Source of the DNA: Deltaproteobacteria bacterium
Lineage (GTDB): Bacteria > Myxococcota_A > Bradymonadia > REDH01
Length of the DNA: 33,513 nucleotides
Reading direction: 5' to 3'
Assembly (NCBI GenBank): GCA_013205435.1
Contig: JABMMX010000331.1
Span: 1 to 33,513 of the forward strand
A program made the translations under genes and the position numbers. The notes under the pieces are model-generated. The model worked only from the letters and a program-made list of their open reading frames with translations. It was not told the DNA's origin and did no database searches. Positions 16,975-26,836 of the stretch are shown here, piece by piece (position 1 is the stretch's first letter; every line of letters starts with the position of its first letter).

Positions 16975-18018
16975 CTAGCAGCCCGCCCCAAGCGACGCGA
17001 AGGAGGCGTCGAAGGCGGCAAGGAGCCGGCGTCGCTCGTCCAGCGACACGAAGGCCGAGGAGAAGCCGCGCCGGAGCAGCAGCGCGGTCTCGTCGAGGTT
17101 CAGCTGCGCCGCGCTCGCGACGGCCTGAAGTTCGTGGCTGAGCGTCACATCGGAGACGAGGCGGTTGTCTGTGCAGACAACGACTGTTGCACCGCGCTCA
17201 AGCAGGAGGCGCACGGGGTGGCGGTCGATCGAAGGCGCCGCGCCCGTCTGTACATTGCTGGTCGGGCAGACCTCGATGGGCAGCTGCCTATCGATCATCC
17301 AATCCATGAGCGCAGGGTCGTTGACGAGCGTCGTCCCGTGTCCGATCCGGTCTGCGCCTAGCGTGTGAAGCGCCTCGTAGATCGAGTCGGGCCCGTCTGC
17401 CTCGCCGGCGTGAACCGTCGTCCAGAGCCCGCCACGGCGGGCGACGCGGAAGGCCTCTTCGTGCCAAGCGGCTGCAAATCCAGCCTCGGGGCCGGCAAGA
17501 TCAAAGGCGACCACACCGCGGCTACGGAGTGCGACCGCAGCCTCGGCCAGCTCGACCCCTTCACGTAGATCTCGGTGACGGAGCGCACAGATGATCTGGC
17601 GCGCCATCGTCCCCGTCGCTCGCTCGCCCTCTTCGAGACCCTCTGCCACAGCCTCGATGACCTCTGCGACGGAGAGCCCGCCCAGCGTAAGCAGGCTGGG
17701 GCAGAAACGGGCCTCCAGGTAGGTAATGTTTTCGGCAGCGCAGTCTTCGACAAGTTCGCGCGCGATACGCCGGAGGGAGCCGCGCGACTGCATCACCGCG
17801 CAGGTCACATCGAAGGCCTTGAGATACCTCTCCAGACTGGGGGGGTCGAGCGGCGGGGAGAGGATCTTTCGGAGGGAGGTTTCGTCGCGGCTGGCGAGGT
17901 CTATGCCCTCGCTGGCGGCAATCTCCAATACCGTGTCGGCACGGAGTGACCCGTCGAGGTGGAGGTGCAGGTCGGCTTTGGGAAGCCGCAATATCGGGTC
18001 GAAAGGTGTCGATGCCAT
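16975..18018 (-). CDS. add: Adenosine deaminase family protein
   Basis: 'PKADLHLHLDGSLR', 'TVHAGEADGPDSIYEALHTLGADRIGHGTTL', 'LPIEVCPTSNVQTGA', 'VVVCTDNRLVSDVTLSHEL'; internal ATG at 18018 chosen. Confidence 0.92.
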   Translation of the reverse strand: MASTPFDPILRLPKADLHLHLDGSLRADTVLEIAASEGIDLASRDETSLRKILSPPLDPPSLERYLKAFDVTCAVMQSRGSLRRIARELVEDCAAENITYLEARFCPSLLTLGGLSVAEVIEAVAEGLEEGERATGTMARQIICALRHRDLREGVELAEAAVALRSRGVVAFDLAGPEAGFAAAWHEEAFRVARRGGLWTTVHAGEADGPDSIYEALHTLGADRIGHGTTLVNDPALMDWMIDRQLPIEVCPTSNVQTGAAPSIDRHPVRLLLERGATVVVCTDNRLVSDVTLSHELQAVASAAQLNLDETALLLRRGFSSAFVSLDERRRLLAAFDASFASLGAGC

Positions 18019-18123
18019 GCCGCCCTCTGCTGCATCATCGGAGGCAGAGGCGCAAGGTTTCGGCGCTGGAATGCACCTCAACCTGTTCTGGAATCGGCGG
18101 CAGACTTTCGCTAGTCGAAGAGC

Positions 18124-18495
18124 ATGGTCATCAAGCCCATAGGTCAATCTGGAGCCTCAACCGGCCCTCACGGTGTCGGAGAGGTCGGTGGTGCAACAGG
18201 TGCCGAGGCAGCAGGAGCTGCCTCAGGTGTCGGTGCTTCGTCCGAGGCAGCTCTCCGCGCCGCCCTCCAGTCAACCGTCGATCGGGTTGCCTCGCAGGTG
18301 AAGACCGGCGAGATCGCATTCTCCACCGGCATCTCCGAGGTCATCTCGTCGATGGCTCGTCAACAGATGCCAGCGGGTCTCGAAGGTCCCGCGCTCGATG
18401 CTCGCCTAGCGGAGGCGGAACAGGTCTTCGCAGACGACCCGCGGGTAGCGGCGAGCGTGGAGCGGCTGCTGCGCGGAGCCATCGCCGAAGACTAG
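18124..18495 (+). CDS. Small hypothetical protein with Gly/Ala-rich N-terminus
   Basis: 123-aa ORF in a gap between divergent and convergent genes; uniform helical C-terminal half. Confidence 0.6.
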   Translation: MVIKPIGQSGASTGPHGVGEVGGATGAEAAGAASGVGASSEAALRAALQSTVDRVASQVKTGEIAFSTGISEVISSMARQQMPAGLEGPALDARLAEAEQVFADDPRVAASVERLLRGAIAED

Positions 18496-20222
18496 GGCGC
18501 TTTGGGCTCGCCCGATGCCTCTGGCTTGGGCGCCCCCGATGCCTCAGGTGCCGGTGGCTGCTGAAGCAGGCCCAGATGGAGATCGGCCCCGAAGGTCTCC
18601 TTGCCGTAGCGGGTGCGGACTGTGAACGTGTCGAGCATGCTCAGCCCCGTCTGGACTTCGGGGGGAAGGCGCCCGCCAAAGATCTGGCCAATCGGACCCG
18701 CCGCAAGCTTTCCGATGTTGAGGTAGATGCCGATCGCCGCGGCCTCGTCGAGGAGCTTGACCGCCTCCGCGGGGGGCGCGCCGGCTGCAGGCGAGGGGGC
18801 GGCGAGGTTCGCCAACACCGCAGCGCGATCGCGGTCGGGAACGAGCAGCAGGAGCGAGTCGGTGAGCACGATATTGCCCGGGTCCATCTGTGAATCGGTA
18901 AACTGCAGCACGGTGGCACCGCTCTCGGAGAACTTCGTTGCCTTGCCTTCCAGAAGCGTCACCGCCTTGTCGAAGAGAGGCTCGAGCTTGGCCCGATCTT
19001 TCACCTGCCAGGCGGCTACGGCGCCGAGTGCGCTTGCGTAATCCGCAGCCGACTCCGCCGAGCCCAGGCTGAGAATTTTGGCGCGCGTCGTAAAGAGAAT
19101 GCCCGCGCTGCCGAGCGCAGGGATGACTTCCTTCTCGATGCTGGCTCCAAGAGCCGCATCGGCTTCGGCGATCACCTGCTCGAGTTCGGCATTCTTCTGC
19201 GCGCCGGAGGAAGCCCGGATGGTCGCGAGAAGGTCTGAGAACTGCGTCGTTACCCGAACGAATGCGTAGGCTTCATCCTTGAAGAGCTTCGAAAAGCCGG
19301 GGGCAACCGCGTTGGCCGGAGGGGTCAGCATCGGCTTGGCTGCGGTAACATCCTTGGGCGCCATCGTAACACGCAAGTCGAGAGCATCCTTGGCCATCCG
19401 AACCGAAGCACCGACCAGTCCTCCCGACTTCACGATGGGCGCCATCTGCTGCTTAAAGATGCCGAAATCGGGCGGCGGCGTGCCGTCCTTTCGGTCGCTC
19501 ACATCATACCAGCCGAAGACCGAATCACCCTTCGCCTCCTCTAGGACTTTGGCGACGAGCGGATCGGCCGCGGCATGTCGCGCCGTTGCGGCGAGCTCTG
19601 CTGTCATCGCTGGCTCGCAGCTGTTGGTCGTGGGGCAGACGATGATGCGGACCAGGCCCTTATCGATGTTCAGGTAGGCCTGACGCGTCTCGGGCGCCTT
19701 GGTGGTGTAGGTCTTGAAGGTCATCCCGCCGACTGTCGCCGGCTGAGGGTTGGCAACATAGTTGTAGGGCTGACGGGTGAGCACCCGCTCCACCTCGGTC
19801 GTGAACTTGTCGCCATCGGTGACCCACAGCATCGCCAAATTCGCGGTGCCCATTTGGGAGAACGAGACACCGCTGGTCTCCGGGATGCCCCACTTCGCCA
19901 GCGAAGCGGCATCGCCGAAGTCTACGCCGATGGTGTTCTTGAAGTCCTGGTCCATCACACGAAAGCCAGGAACCGCGGCGCTGATGGGTGCGCGCATGCT
20001 GCCAAAGCCCTTCGTGAAGGCAGCCGCATTTGGAATGACCAAGGCCCAACGGGTGCTCGCGGGGATCTGTTCAACTAGCGAGGCAGAGACCGCCGCAGGC
20101 GTCGCGGGCGCGTCGGGCCAGCCTGAAGTCTTGTTCTTGTCCGAAGAGCAGCTGCTGCAGCCGTTTGTCAGCAACAAAAGCGAACCAACGCCGATAAGTG
20201 TGAGGGAGGAGACAAAGCGCAT
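18492..20222 (-). CDS. Hypothetical lipoprotein (DUF3352-like appearance)
   Basis: Lipobox-like 'LLLLTNGC' after a hydrophobic signal; ATG at 20222 chosen. Confidence 0.75.
   Translation of the reverse strand: MRFVSSLTLIGVGSLLLLTNGCSSCSSDKNKTSGWPDAPATPAAVSASLVEQIPASTRWALVIPNAAAFTKGFGSMRAPISAAVPGFRVMDQDFKNTIGVDFGDAASLAKWGIPETSGVSFSQMGTANLAMLWVTDGDKFTTEVERVLTRQPYNYVANPQPATVGGMTFKTYTTKAPETRQAYLNIDKGLVRIIVCPTTNSCEPAMTAELAATARHAAADPLVAKVLEEAKGDSVFGWYDVSDRKDGTPPPDFGIFKQQMAPIVKSGGLVGASVRMAKDALDLRVTMAPKDVTAAKPMLTPPANAVAPGFSKLFKDEAYAFVRVTTQFSDLLATIRASSGAQKNAELEQVIAEADAALGASIEKEVIPALGSAGILFTTRAKILSLGSAESAADYASALGAVAAWQVKDRAKLEPLFDKAVTLLEGKATKFSESGATVLQFTDSQMDPGNIVLTDSLLLLVPDRDRAAVLANLAAPSPAAGAPPAEAVKLLDEAAAIGIYLNIGKLAAGPIGQIFGGRLPPEVQTGLSMLDTFTVRTRYGKETFGADLHLGLLQQPPAPEASGAPKPEASGEPKAP
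18502..18549. repeat. Two tandem 24-bp imperfect repeats at the lipoprotein 3' end (encoding PEASG-x-PK)
   Basis: ttgggctcgcccgatgcctctggc / ttgggcgcccccgatgcctcaggt, 20/24 identity. Confidence 0.8.
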
Positions 20223-20332
20223 GACAAGACCTAGCGTTTGGGCCAAAATACACTCGCGCGGCATAGCGTGACCGCGTGGGAAGTCAACGAGCCAGCCTCC
20301 TCGCCTCGGCCCTCGACTTCAGGAGTTTCACC

Positions 20333-22015
20333 GTGTTTCTAGAACTGACAATTCGCAATTTCGTGCTCATCGACGCCGTTACGCTCTCGCTCGGCGCGGG
20401 CCTGACGGTGCTGACCGGTGAAACAGGTGCCGGAAAATCTATCCTCTTTGATGCGATGCACCTGCTGCGCGGGACGCGGGCTAGCGCAGAGCTCGTGCGC
20501 TCGGACGCCCGCGAGGCCACGGTCAGTGCAACGCTGGCCGTCGCCCCGGCCCTGCGCCAGCGGGTGCACGACCTGCTCGACGCCGCCGGGATTCCCTTCG
20601 CCGATGAACTCATCGTCCGCCGTTCCGTCAGCAGAGAGGGAAGGAGCCGCGCCTTCATCAACGATGTTGCCGTCACCGTCTCGCTGCTCGAGCGGGTTGT
20701 GGGTGAACATGTTGAGATGATTGGTCAAAACGAGGGCGCGGCGCTCGCTCGACGCGATGTGCAGCGCGACCTGCTCGACGCCTACGCCGGGCATGAGGCC
20801 ATGCGGAAGGCCGTCTCGCGGGCGCACGCCTGCCACCGGGCCGCGCTGGCTGAGCTCGCTCAGATTGAGAGCGTCGCCCGCGAGCGCCAGCAGCGACTCG
20901 AGTATGTGGGTTTTCTTCTTGAAGAGCTCGAAGCGCTAGGGCTCGTCGACGGTGAGTACGAACAGCTCGACTCGAAGCTTGCTCGGGTCCGGCATGCGGC
21001 CAAACTGGGCGAGGGTGTGGGTCGAGCCGCAACCCTTCTGTCAGAGGCTGAACCCTCCGCCTCCGACCTCCTGCGGCAGAGCCGCCAGCTCATCGGAAAG
21101 ATGGCATCCATCGACGAGTCTCTCGGCGCCTATCTCCCGCGGCTCGACGCGCTCGCCTCCGAACTCGACGGCGTCGCAGACGACCTTCGCGGCTATCTCC
21201 TCGACGTCGAGGGCGTTGACGATGTTGACCGGCTTGAGACGCGGCATGAGCAGATACGCAAGCTCGCGCGCAAGCATGCGCTCGTACCCGAGGAGCTCCT
21301 CGGCCGTGTCGATTCCCTGCGCAGCGAGCGAGACAGTCTCATCGGCGTCGAGGCTGCCCTCGCTGGCGCCGCCTCCCGTGTCAGCGAGACCTCCAAGGCC
21401 CTTATCGAGGCTGGTCGGACGCTCGCGGCAGCTCGCCGCGCTGCTGCGCCGCTCGCCGCTGCTGCGCTACAAGCCGCCGCCCGCCCGCTTGCGCTGCCCC
21501 ACGCGATCGTCGAACTCAGGTTGGATGCACTCGCCGATGGAGTCGTCGCAGAACATGGCGCAGACGAGGTCGAGATCCTCTTCTGCGCCAACCCAGGCGA
21601 CAAGGCGCGGCCGCTCGGAAAGGTTGCAAGCGGCGGCGAGATTTCGCGCTTGATGGTGGCCTTCAAGAGTGTGCTCCTGCGCGGCGACCCAGCGGTCATC
21701 TATCTCTTCGACGAAGTGGATGTGGGCATCGGCGGCGCCACCGCCGAGACGCTCGGCGGCCTGCTGCGTGCGCTCGGGCGCGACCGACAGATCTTCGCTA
21801 TCACCCACATGCCCCAGGTCGCAGCCTATGGGCAGCATCACCTGCGGGTCGAAAAGGAGGTGGTCGAAGGTCGCACTGTCAGCCAGATCGAGACGCTCGA
21901 TGAGGATGGCAGGGTAGAGGAACTCGCCCGGATGCTCGGCGGAACCACGAAGTCCGATGCGGCGCGGACAGCAGCCCGCGAGTTGCTGGCAAGAGGTGCG
22001 CGTGCTGGCGGGTGA
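20333..22015 (+). CDS. recN: DNA repair protein RecN
   Basis: 'FLELTIRNFVLIDAVTLSLGAGLTVLTGETGAGKSILFDAM', 'ASGGEISRLMVAFKSVL', 'YLFDEVDVGIGGATAETLG', 'FAITHMPQVAAYG'; GTG at 20333 preceded by AGGAG at 20321. Confidence 0.95.
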   Translation: MFLELTIRNFVLIDAVTLSLGAGLTVLTGETGAGKSILFDAMHLLRGTRASAELVRSDAREATVSATLAVAPALRQRVHDLLDAAGIPFADELIVRRSVSREGRSRAFINDVAVTVSLLERVVGEHVEMIGQNEGAALARRDVQRDLLDAYAGHEAMRKAVSRAHACHRAALAELAQIESVARERQQRLEYVGFLLEELEALGLVDGEYEQLDSKLARVRHAAKLGEGVGRAATLLSEAEPSASDLLRQSRQLIGKMASIDESLGAYLPRLDALASELDGVADDLRGYLLDVEGVDDVDRLETRHEQIRKLARKHALVPEELLGRVDSLRSERDSLIGVEAALAGAASRVSETSKALIEAGRTLAAARRAAAPLAAAALQAAARPLALPHAIVELRLDALADGVVAEHGADEVEILFCANPGDKARPLGKVASGGEISRLMVAFKSVLLRGDPAVIYLFDEVDVGIGGATAETLGGLLRALGRDRQIFAITHMPQVAAYGQHHLRVEKEVVEGRTVSQIETLDEDGRVEELARMLGGTTKSDAARTAARELLARGARAGG

Positions 22016-23441
22016 CCAGTTCACGCGTGGGCTGCTTCGACGGCGCATTCGTCGGGCGCCGCGGCGGCGCAGCAGCCTCTGGTTCGCAGTTGCGATCTCG
22101 GTTGCCATCGCATTGGGGCTTGGCGTCGGCCGCCTCTGGGCTCACCGCGGCGGCGAGGTCGAGGAGGCCCCTGTGACCTCCGGCTCGCCGATGCTTGCCC
22201 TTGTCGCGCCCAAGATTCGCCTCGCCCTCAACAGCGCGCGCGGGGGCGGGTTGATAGCCGTCTCGACACCCGCCGTCACGGACCTGCAGCCATCAGGCGC
22301 CATTGAGCCGGGGGAGACGCTCTTTTCTGCGCTCACCGAGCGCGGCGCAGCCCCCGCTTCGACCCAGCGCGCGCTCATCGCTCTCTCTGCCAAGTTCGAT
22401 TTCAGGCGCTCCCGCGTCGGGCATACATGGGAGGCGAGCCTGCAGTCCGACGGCACCCTCGTTGCGCTCAAGTATCAGACCTCGCCGGAGCGATATCTCG
22501 AGGCGACGCTTGGTGCCGACGCAAGGTTCTCGGCCGTCGATGTGCGTGTACCCGTGGAGCGGCGCGCGCAGGCAGTCTCCATTCCGATCATCGGATCTCT
22601 CTGGGAATCGGTCGAGGCAGCCGGACTAGATTCGCAGCTTGCGCAGTCGCTCGCTGCGGTATTCCAGTGGGACATCGACTTCAGCCAGCAGGCCGTCGTG
22701 GGAGACGCACTCAGGGTGGTCTACGAGCGCCACTTTCTCGACGGCAAGCCCTACCGGCTCGGCGATGTTCTCGCGGCCGAGTACCTCGGCGCGAGAGGCG
22801 CCTGGGTCGCCTTCCGAAGCCCCGAGGAGGATGGCACCGACTACTTCAATGCAAAGGGCGAGTCGCTCTCCAAACTCTTCCTTGCGGCACCCTGCAGGTA
22901 TCGACGTATCTCCAGCAAGTTCGATCCCAACCGGCTCCATCCCGTCCTCAAGATCCACCGACCTCACCTCGGCGTCGACTACGCTGCGCCGACCGGCACG
23001 CCCGTCCGTGCGGTCGCAGATGGTGTCGTCGGCTTCGTCGGCCCCAAGGGCGGGAACGGCAACCTCGTCAGCGTTAGGCATGGTTACGGGTATGAGTCCG
23101 GCTACGCACACCTCTCTCGCTTCGCTCGCGGACTGAAGGCGGGGCAGCGTGTTGAGCAAGGGCAGGTCATCGGCTTCGTCGGAAACACGGGTCTGTCGAC
23201 CGGCGCCCACCTCCACTTCGGGCTCAAGCATGACGGCAAGTTCGTCGACCCGCTTGAGCGCCGCGAGATCCGAAGACCCGCTCTGAAGGGCCGGCAGCTC
23301 GCAGCCTACGCACGGCGCGTCGGAGCGCTGCGAGACCTGCTCGACAAGATCGCCGTTACGGCCCCCGTAGCTTCGCCGATAGCACCCTCGGACCCGACGC
23401 AACCCGGTGCTGCATCATGGGATGAGGCGGGGGACTTCTAA
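22002..23441 (+). CDS. M23-family metallopeptidase (MepM/NlpD-like), membrane-anchored
   Basis: 'HLGVDYAAPTGTPVRAVADGVVGFVGPKGGNGNLVSVRHGYGYESGYAHLS...GLSTGAHLHFGL'; N-terminal TM; start overlaps the recN stop (exact start uncertain, 21996 or 22002). Confidence 0.92.
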   Translation: MLAGDQFTRGLLRRRIRRAPRRRSSLWFAVAISVAIALGLGVGRLWAHRGGEVEEAPVTSGSPMLALVAPKIRLALNSARGGGLIAVSTPAVTDLQPSGAIEPGETLFSALTERGAAPASTQRALIALSAKFDFRRSRVGHTWEASLQSDGTLVALKYQTSPERYLEATLGADARFSAVDVRVPVERRAQAVSIPIIGSLWESVEAAGLDSQLAQSLAAVFQWDIDFSQQAVVGDALRVVYERHFLDGKPYRLGDVLAAEYLGARGAWVAFRSPEEDGTDYFNAKGESLSKLFLAAPCRYRRISSKFDPNRLHPVLKIHRPHLGVDYAAPTGTPVRAVADGVVGFVGPKGGNGNLVSVRHGYGYESGYAHLSRFARGLKAGQRVEQGQVIGFVGNTGLSTGAHLHFGLKHDGKFVDPLERREIRRPALKGRQLAAYARRVGALRDLLDKIAVTAPVASPIAPSDPTQPGAASWDEAGDF

Positions 23442-23442
23442 G

Positions 23443-25047
23443 ATGGCCAATCGGCCCGACGCCGACGAGGCAGCCGCCTTTCCGCTCCGCTCCCGCCTGC
23501 GCGCAGCCGTCGTTGCCTCGGTGCTGCTCGCGCTCGTCGGAGGTGTCGCCTTCCTCGGACTGCTTCGGATGTCTGGCGTAAAGGTCTTCAAGTCCATCGT
23601 CGTCTTTGGTGAGGCCGCGCCGTGGCCCGATGCCACAGCACCGCTGGCCGTTGCTGTGCGGACGCTCGAGAGCGGCCGTGTCGCTGCGCCGGCGACAGGC
23701 CGACTTCTCATCGGCGACAACCCGCTGACGGCCGGTTTCGCCACGAAGGAGAGCATGGTCTTCAACCTGCCGGTCGGTGAGCGCGTGGGGCCTATGCAGG
23801 GTAGGGCGGAGGCGTCCGCGCTGATGCTCGATGCGCCGCCACTGCCCTTCGTGATTGAGCCCTCAGACGACGCGCCACAGGCGATGGCGGCGGTAGCGAT
23901 GGATGGCCTTGGCCGGCTCATCCGGACTGCTACTCAGCCGCGTGACGAGGCCTCCGTTCCCATTGTCGGGGCGCCGGCACCCGGCTGCACAGACCTGGTC
24001 AGCATCGTCCCCATCGGCGGTGTGGCCCAACAGCTGATGGCGACGATACTGCTCGTCCGCCTCACCGACGCAGCTGGCCTACCAAGAAGCTCGGTAGCGG
24101 TGGAGCTGCTCGGCACCCGGCTCGGAGCAGCACCCGCTCCTCGCGCGGCTGCCCCTACCTCAAACTTCGGCCTCGCCGAGCTATCGGTCGTCCTCGACAG
24201 CGAGACCGCCTACCTGCTGCGATGGCGCTGCGGTGGTGCTGAGGTCACCGCACCGTTGCAGTTGCCGCTGCTGCGTGACGGGATGGTCGCCTCTTGGCTG
24301 CCCGTCACTGCACCGCTGCCCGCTCCGCTGCAGATTGCAACTGCCGAACTTCGAAACCAGGCCACCTGGCAGGGCGACCTCTTCTGCGGCGGTCGTTGGA
24401 CCGCGACTACGGTCTCGGAACTCTCCAACGGAGTTGGCCAGATCGAGGTGAATCTGCCCCGCAGCGTGGCGGGGCAACTCTGCCTCTTTCAAGCATCGAA
24501 CCAACCCTACCTACTCCACCCGCAGCAGGCCTCGACCTGGCTGCTCCCGGTCGAAGATGCGGCTCAATTGCGTGCCGGCGCGCTTGCGCTCCTTGGTGCG
24601 ATGCAGCTCTCTGCTGGAGGCCAACTCGCCGCTCAACTCCGGGCGCCCACGCGGGACCTTCTGTCCACAGCCGATGATGCGACCCTGCGCGCAGGACTCC
24701 GCTGGATGCTTGCTTGGCTACCGCGCCGGTTCGAGCAGCGGCCACTGCTTGCAGACTCGCGAGAGCGTGACCTCGCAGCTGTCGCTGCACACAAACAGCT
24801 CTGGCGAACCCGCTTTCGGTTCGCGCTGACTGCTGCCGTTATCGGTCTCATGCTCATCTGGCTCCCAGGTTCTATCGCCGGACTCCTCGCCGACGACCGC
24901 ACCTCCCGTATCGTCTCGCTCGATGCGGCCGACGGCATCGCCTCCGTCCCACGGCTCAGCCGGTCCCGTTTGACCGTCCCGCTTCTGCTGCTCGCAGCGC
25001 TGCTCGCGCTTGCTGCGCTGGCCGCGCTCGTCTGGATTGTCTCCTGA
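23443..25047 (+). CDS. Hypothetical membrane protein, N-terminal TM and two C-terminal TMs
   Basis: ATG 1 nt after the M23 gene stop; hydrophobic segments 'AAVVASVLLALVGGVAFLGLL', 'FALTAAVIGLMLIWLPGSIAGLLA', 'LLLLAALLALAALAALVWIV'. Confidence 0.78.
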   Translation: MANRPDADEAAAFPLRSRLRAAVVASVLLALVGGVAFLGLLRMSGVKVFKSIVVFGEAAPWPDATAPLAVAVRTLESGRVAAPATGRLLIGDNPLTAGFATKESMVFNLPVGERVGPMQGRAEASALMLDAPPLPFVIEPSDDAPQAMAAVAMDGLGRLIRTATQPRDEASVPIVGAPAPGCTDLVSIVPIGGVAQQLMATILLVRLTDAAGLPRSSVAVELLGTRLGAAPAPRAAAPTSNFGLAELSVVLDSETAYLLRWRCGGAEVTAPLQLPLLRDGMVASWLPVTAPLPAPLQIATAELRNQATWQGDLFCGGRWTATTVSELSNGVGQIEVNLPRSVAGQLCLFQASNQPYLLHPQQASTWLLPVEDAAQLRAGALALLGAMQLSAGGQLAAQLRAPTRDLLSTADDATLRAGLRWMLAWLPRRFEQRPLLADSRERDLAAVAAHKQLWRTRFRFALTAAVIGLMLIWLPGSIAGLLADDRTSRIVSLDAADGIASVPRLSRSRLTVPLLLLAALLALAALAALVWIVS

Positions 25048-25143
25048 CAGGGCCTAGGCTCCACCAGCATCGGGTTGCTTGAAAGTTCAGACGGGATCGG
25101 CAAGAGTGCTGCGACGGCTGAAATGTGAGCAGGGAGTGATAGA

Positions 25144-26592
25144 ATGACGAAGCCAACTTGGTACCGAGCGTTGAGCCTCGCCGGCCTCGCCGGAGTCTGC
25201 TGTTTTTCCTGCGCGGAGCACCCGGTGACGCCGCTCTCCGAGGCATTCGATCGCTGGCATATCGAACAGAGCCTGCCGCTCGGCACCAACCGTGTCGATG
25301 TGCTCTGGGTCGTCGATAACTCGAGCTCGATGCTCGACGAGCAGGCCCAGCTTGGTCGCGAGTTCGCCTCGTTCGTCGATGCGCTCAGCCTACTTGGCGC
25401 CGATGTCCATCTCGCTGCGGTCTCTACCGACATCAGCGAAGGCGGTACCTTCCGTCGCGGCCCCGGAGATGTTATCGCCAAGGGCTGCTTCAGCCCGCCA
25501 GACGACCTTGTCTCTTGTGGTCAGCGAGACCCCGTCCTCCGGACCTCCGACTACAAGGTCGATCCGAACGACCCGGGTAGCGCCATTGACGCCCCGCGGC
25601 TTGCCGCAGACTTCCGATGCCTCGGCCAGACCGGCGATTGCGGCGAGCCCATCGAAATGGGCCTCGATGCTGTGCGACTTGCGCTGAGCCCCGAGAACCT
25701 CGCTGGAGCGAATCAGGGCTTTCTTCGCCCCGACGCCTACCTCGTCGTGATCGTCCTCTCTGACGAAGACGACTGCTCCCAAAATGGCGCCGCGACCTCC
25801 GGAGGCGACAGCGCCTGCTATGCCGCCAGCCGAACTCTGCCCGGGGTCGAACTCTACCTCGACGCACTCATCCGCGCCAAAACCCGCCCGGGTCAGGACA
25901 CCTCGGTGCCCGACGAGCGCGCGGAGGTGTTGAGCCGCATCTTCTTCGCCGGAATCATCGGTCCCGACGCCGGCCCCCTGCCGGAGAATGGTCGAGACCA
26001 CCCCCTCGCCTGCACCCGCGAGACGACAGACGGAAGCGGCGCATCGGCAGAGACCTTTCTCTCAACGGGCTACGACGGCAAGCGTTACCGCGAACTCATC
26101 GACTACTTTGGTGCGCGCGGCCTCGAGCAGAACATCTGCGCCGGTGAGTATGCATCGGCGCTCACCCAGATTGGCGATGTCATCGGTCGTAACCTGAACC
26201 TGCGCTGCCTTCAGGACCCGCCCCTCACCTGCCAGAGCGACGCTGACTGCCCGGCTGGCGAGGCCTGCGTCAACCCTGGTGACGACACCATCCCGCCGAA
26301 GGTCTGCTCCGGCTTCGAAGTGGCGGTCGCGCTCAAGAACCCCGAGCAGCCAAGTTTCACGGCTCTCGTCTCCGCCGGCAGTGCAGGGGATTCTGAGTCG
26401 CTCGGCTCCGGCGATGCGGCCATTTCAGCAACGGCCCAGTATGTCGTCGACTACGACGCTACCAGCTGCCCCAACAGCATCGGCTTCCGGTTCATCACGC
26501 CCGCCTCCGTTTCCGAGGCCGACAAGCCCCTCGTGATCCCGGCCCCTGGCGCTGTCTACCGGGCCAATTACCCCGTCCCCGCGGCTCCCTAG
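25144..26592 (+). CDS. VWA-domain lipoprotein with a Cys-rich C-x-SDADC-PxGxxC motif
   Basis: Signal with Cys ('VCCFSCAEHP'); MIDAS-like 'VDVLWVVDNSSSM'; 'CQSDADCPAGEACV'. Confidence 0.82.
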   Translation: MTKPTWYRALSLAGLAGVCCFSCAEHPVTPLSEAFDRWHIEQSLPLGTNRVDVLWVVDNSSSMLDEQAQLGREFASFVDALSLLGADVHLAAVSTDISEGGTFRRGPGDVIAKGCFSPPDDLVSCGQRDPVLRTSDYKVDPNDPGSAIDAPRLAADFRCLGQTGDCGEPIEMGLDAVRLALSPENLAGANQGFLRPDAYLVVIVLSDEDDCSQNGAATSGGDSACYAASRTLPGVELYLDALIRAKTRPGQDTSVPDERAEVLSRIFFAGIIGPDAGPLPENGRDHPLACTRETTDGSGASAETFLSTGYDGKRYRELIDYFGARGLEQNICAGEYASALTQIGDVIGRNLNLRCLQDPPLTCQSDADCPAGEACVNPGDDTIPPKVCSGFEVAVALKNPEQPSFTALVSAGSAGDSESLGSGDAAISATAQYVVDYDATSCPNSIGFRFITPASVSEADKPLVIPAPGAVYRANYPVPAAP

Positions 26593-26635
26593 GCCTGCGC
26601 CTCGGCGCTCGGGTTCCAGCAGCTGTGCGGCAGTC

Positions 26636-26668
26636 AGGTTAGGCTTCTCGAACGGGGCCAAGTAACCT
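26636..26668. other. Imperfect inverted repeat / RNA hairpin candidate AGGTTA-gg-CTT ... AAG-TAACCT
   Basis: 9 bp of complementarity interrupted by a 2-nt bulge, in the 244-bp convergent intergenic gap. Confidence 0.45.
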
Positions 26669-26732
26669 ATGACGTGGTGCCTGCGCGCCGGCCTTTGCGG
26701 CTTCTCTCGCGGCTTCCAAGAGCCGTGCTGTA

Positions 26733-26752
26733 GTCGGGCAAGGTTGCCCGAC
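26733..26752. terminator. Perfect palindromic hairpin GTCGGGCAA-GG-TTGCCCGAC; possible bidirectional terminator
   Basis: 9-bp perfect arms, between convergent genes ending at 26592(+) and 26837(-); no clear T tract. Confidence 0.5.
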
Positions 26753-26836
26753 CGAGGCTGGTTGCCCCTGCGATCCTTCGTCGATCCAATGACATCTGCG
26801 GGTCCATCGGCTGCCGCAGTGAGGCGTCATCGCTCG

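Noticed and set aside
17946-18893. 315-aa plus-strand ORF
   Set aside because: Spans the adenosine deaminase start, the intergenic gap and the lipoprotein end; Arg/Cys/Gly-rich with no domain.
25144-26592. VWA protein as part of a defence (VWA/MoxR-type) system
   Set aside because: It is a secreted Cys-rich lipoprotein with no adjacent AAA+ ATPase or nuclease.
26733-26752. Palindrome as a mobile-element end
   Set aside because: No transposase, target-site duplication or matching second end in the window.
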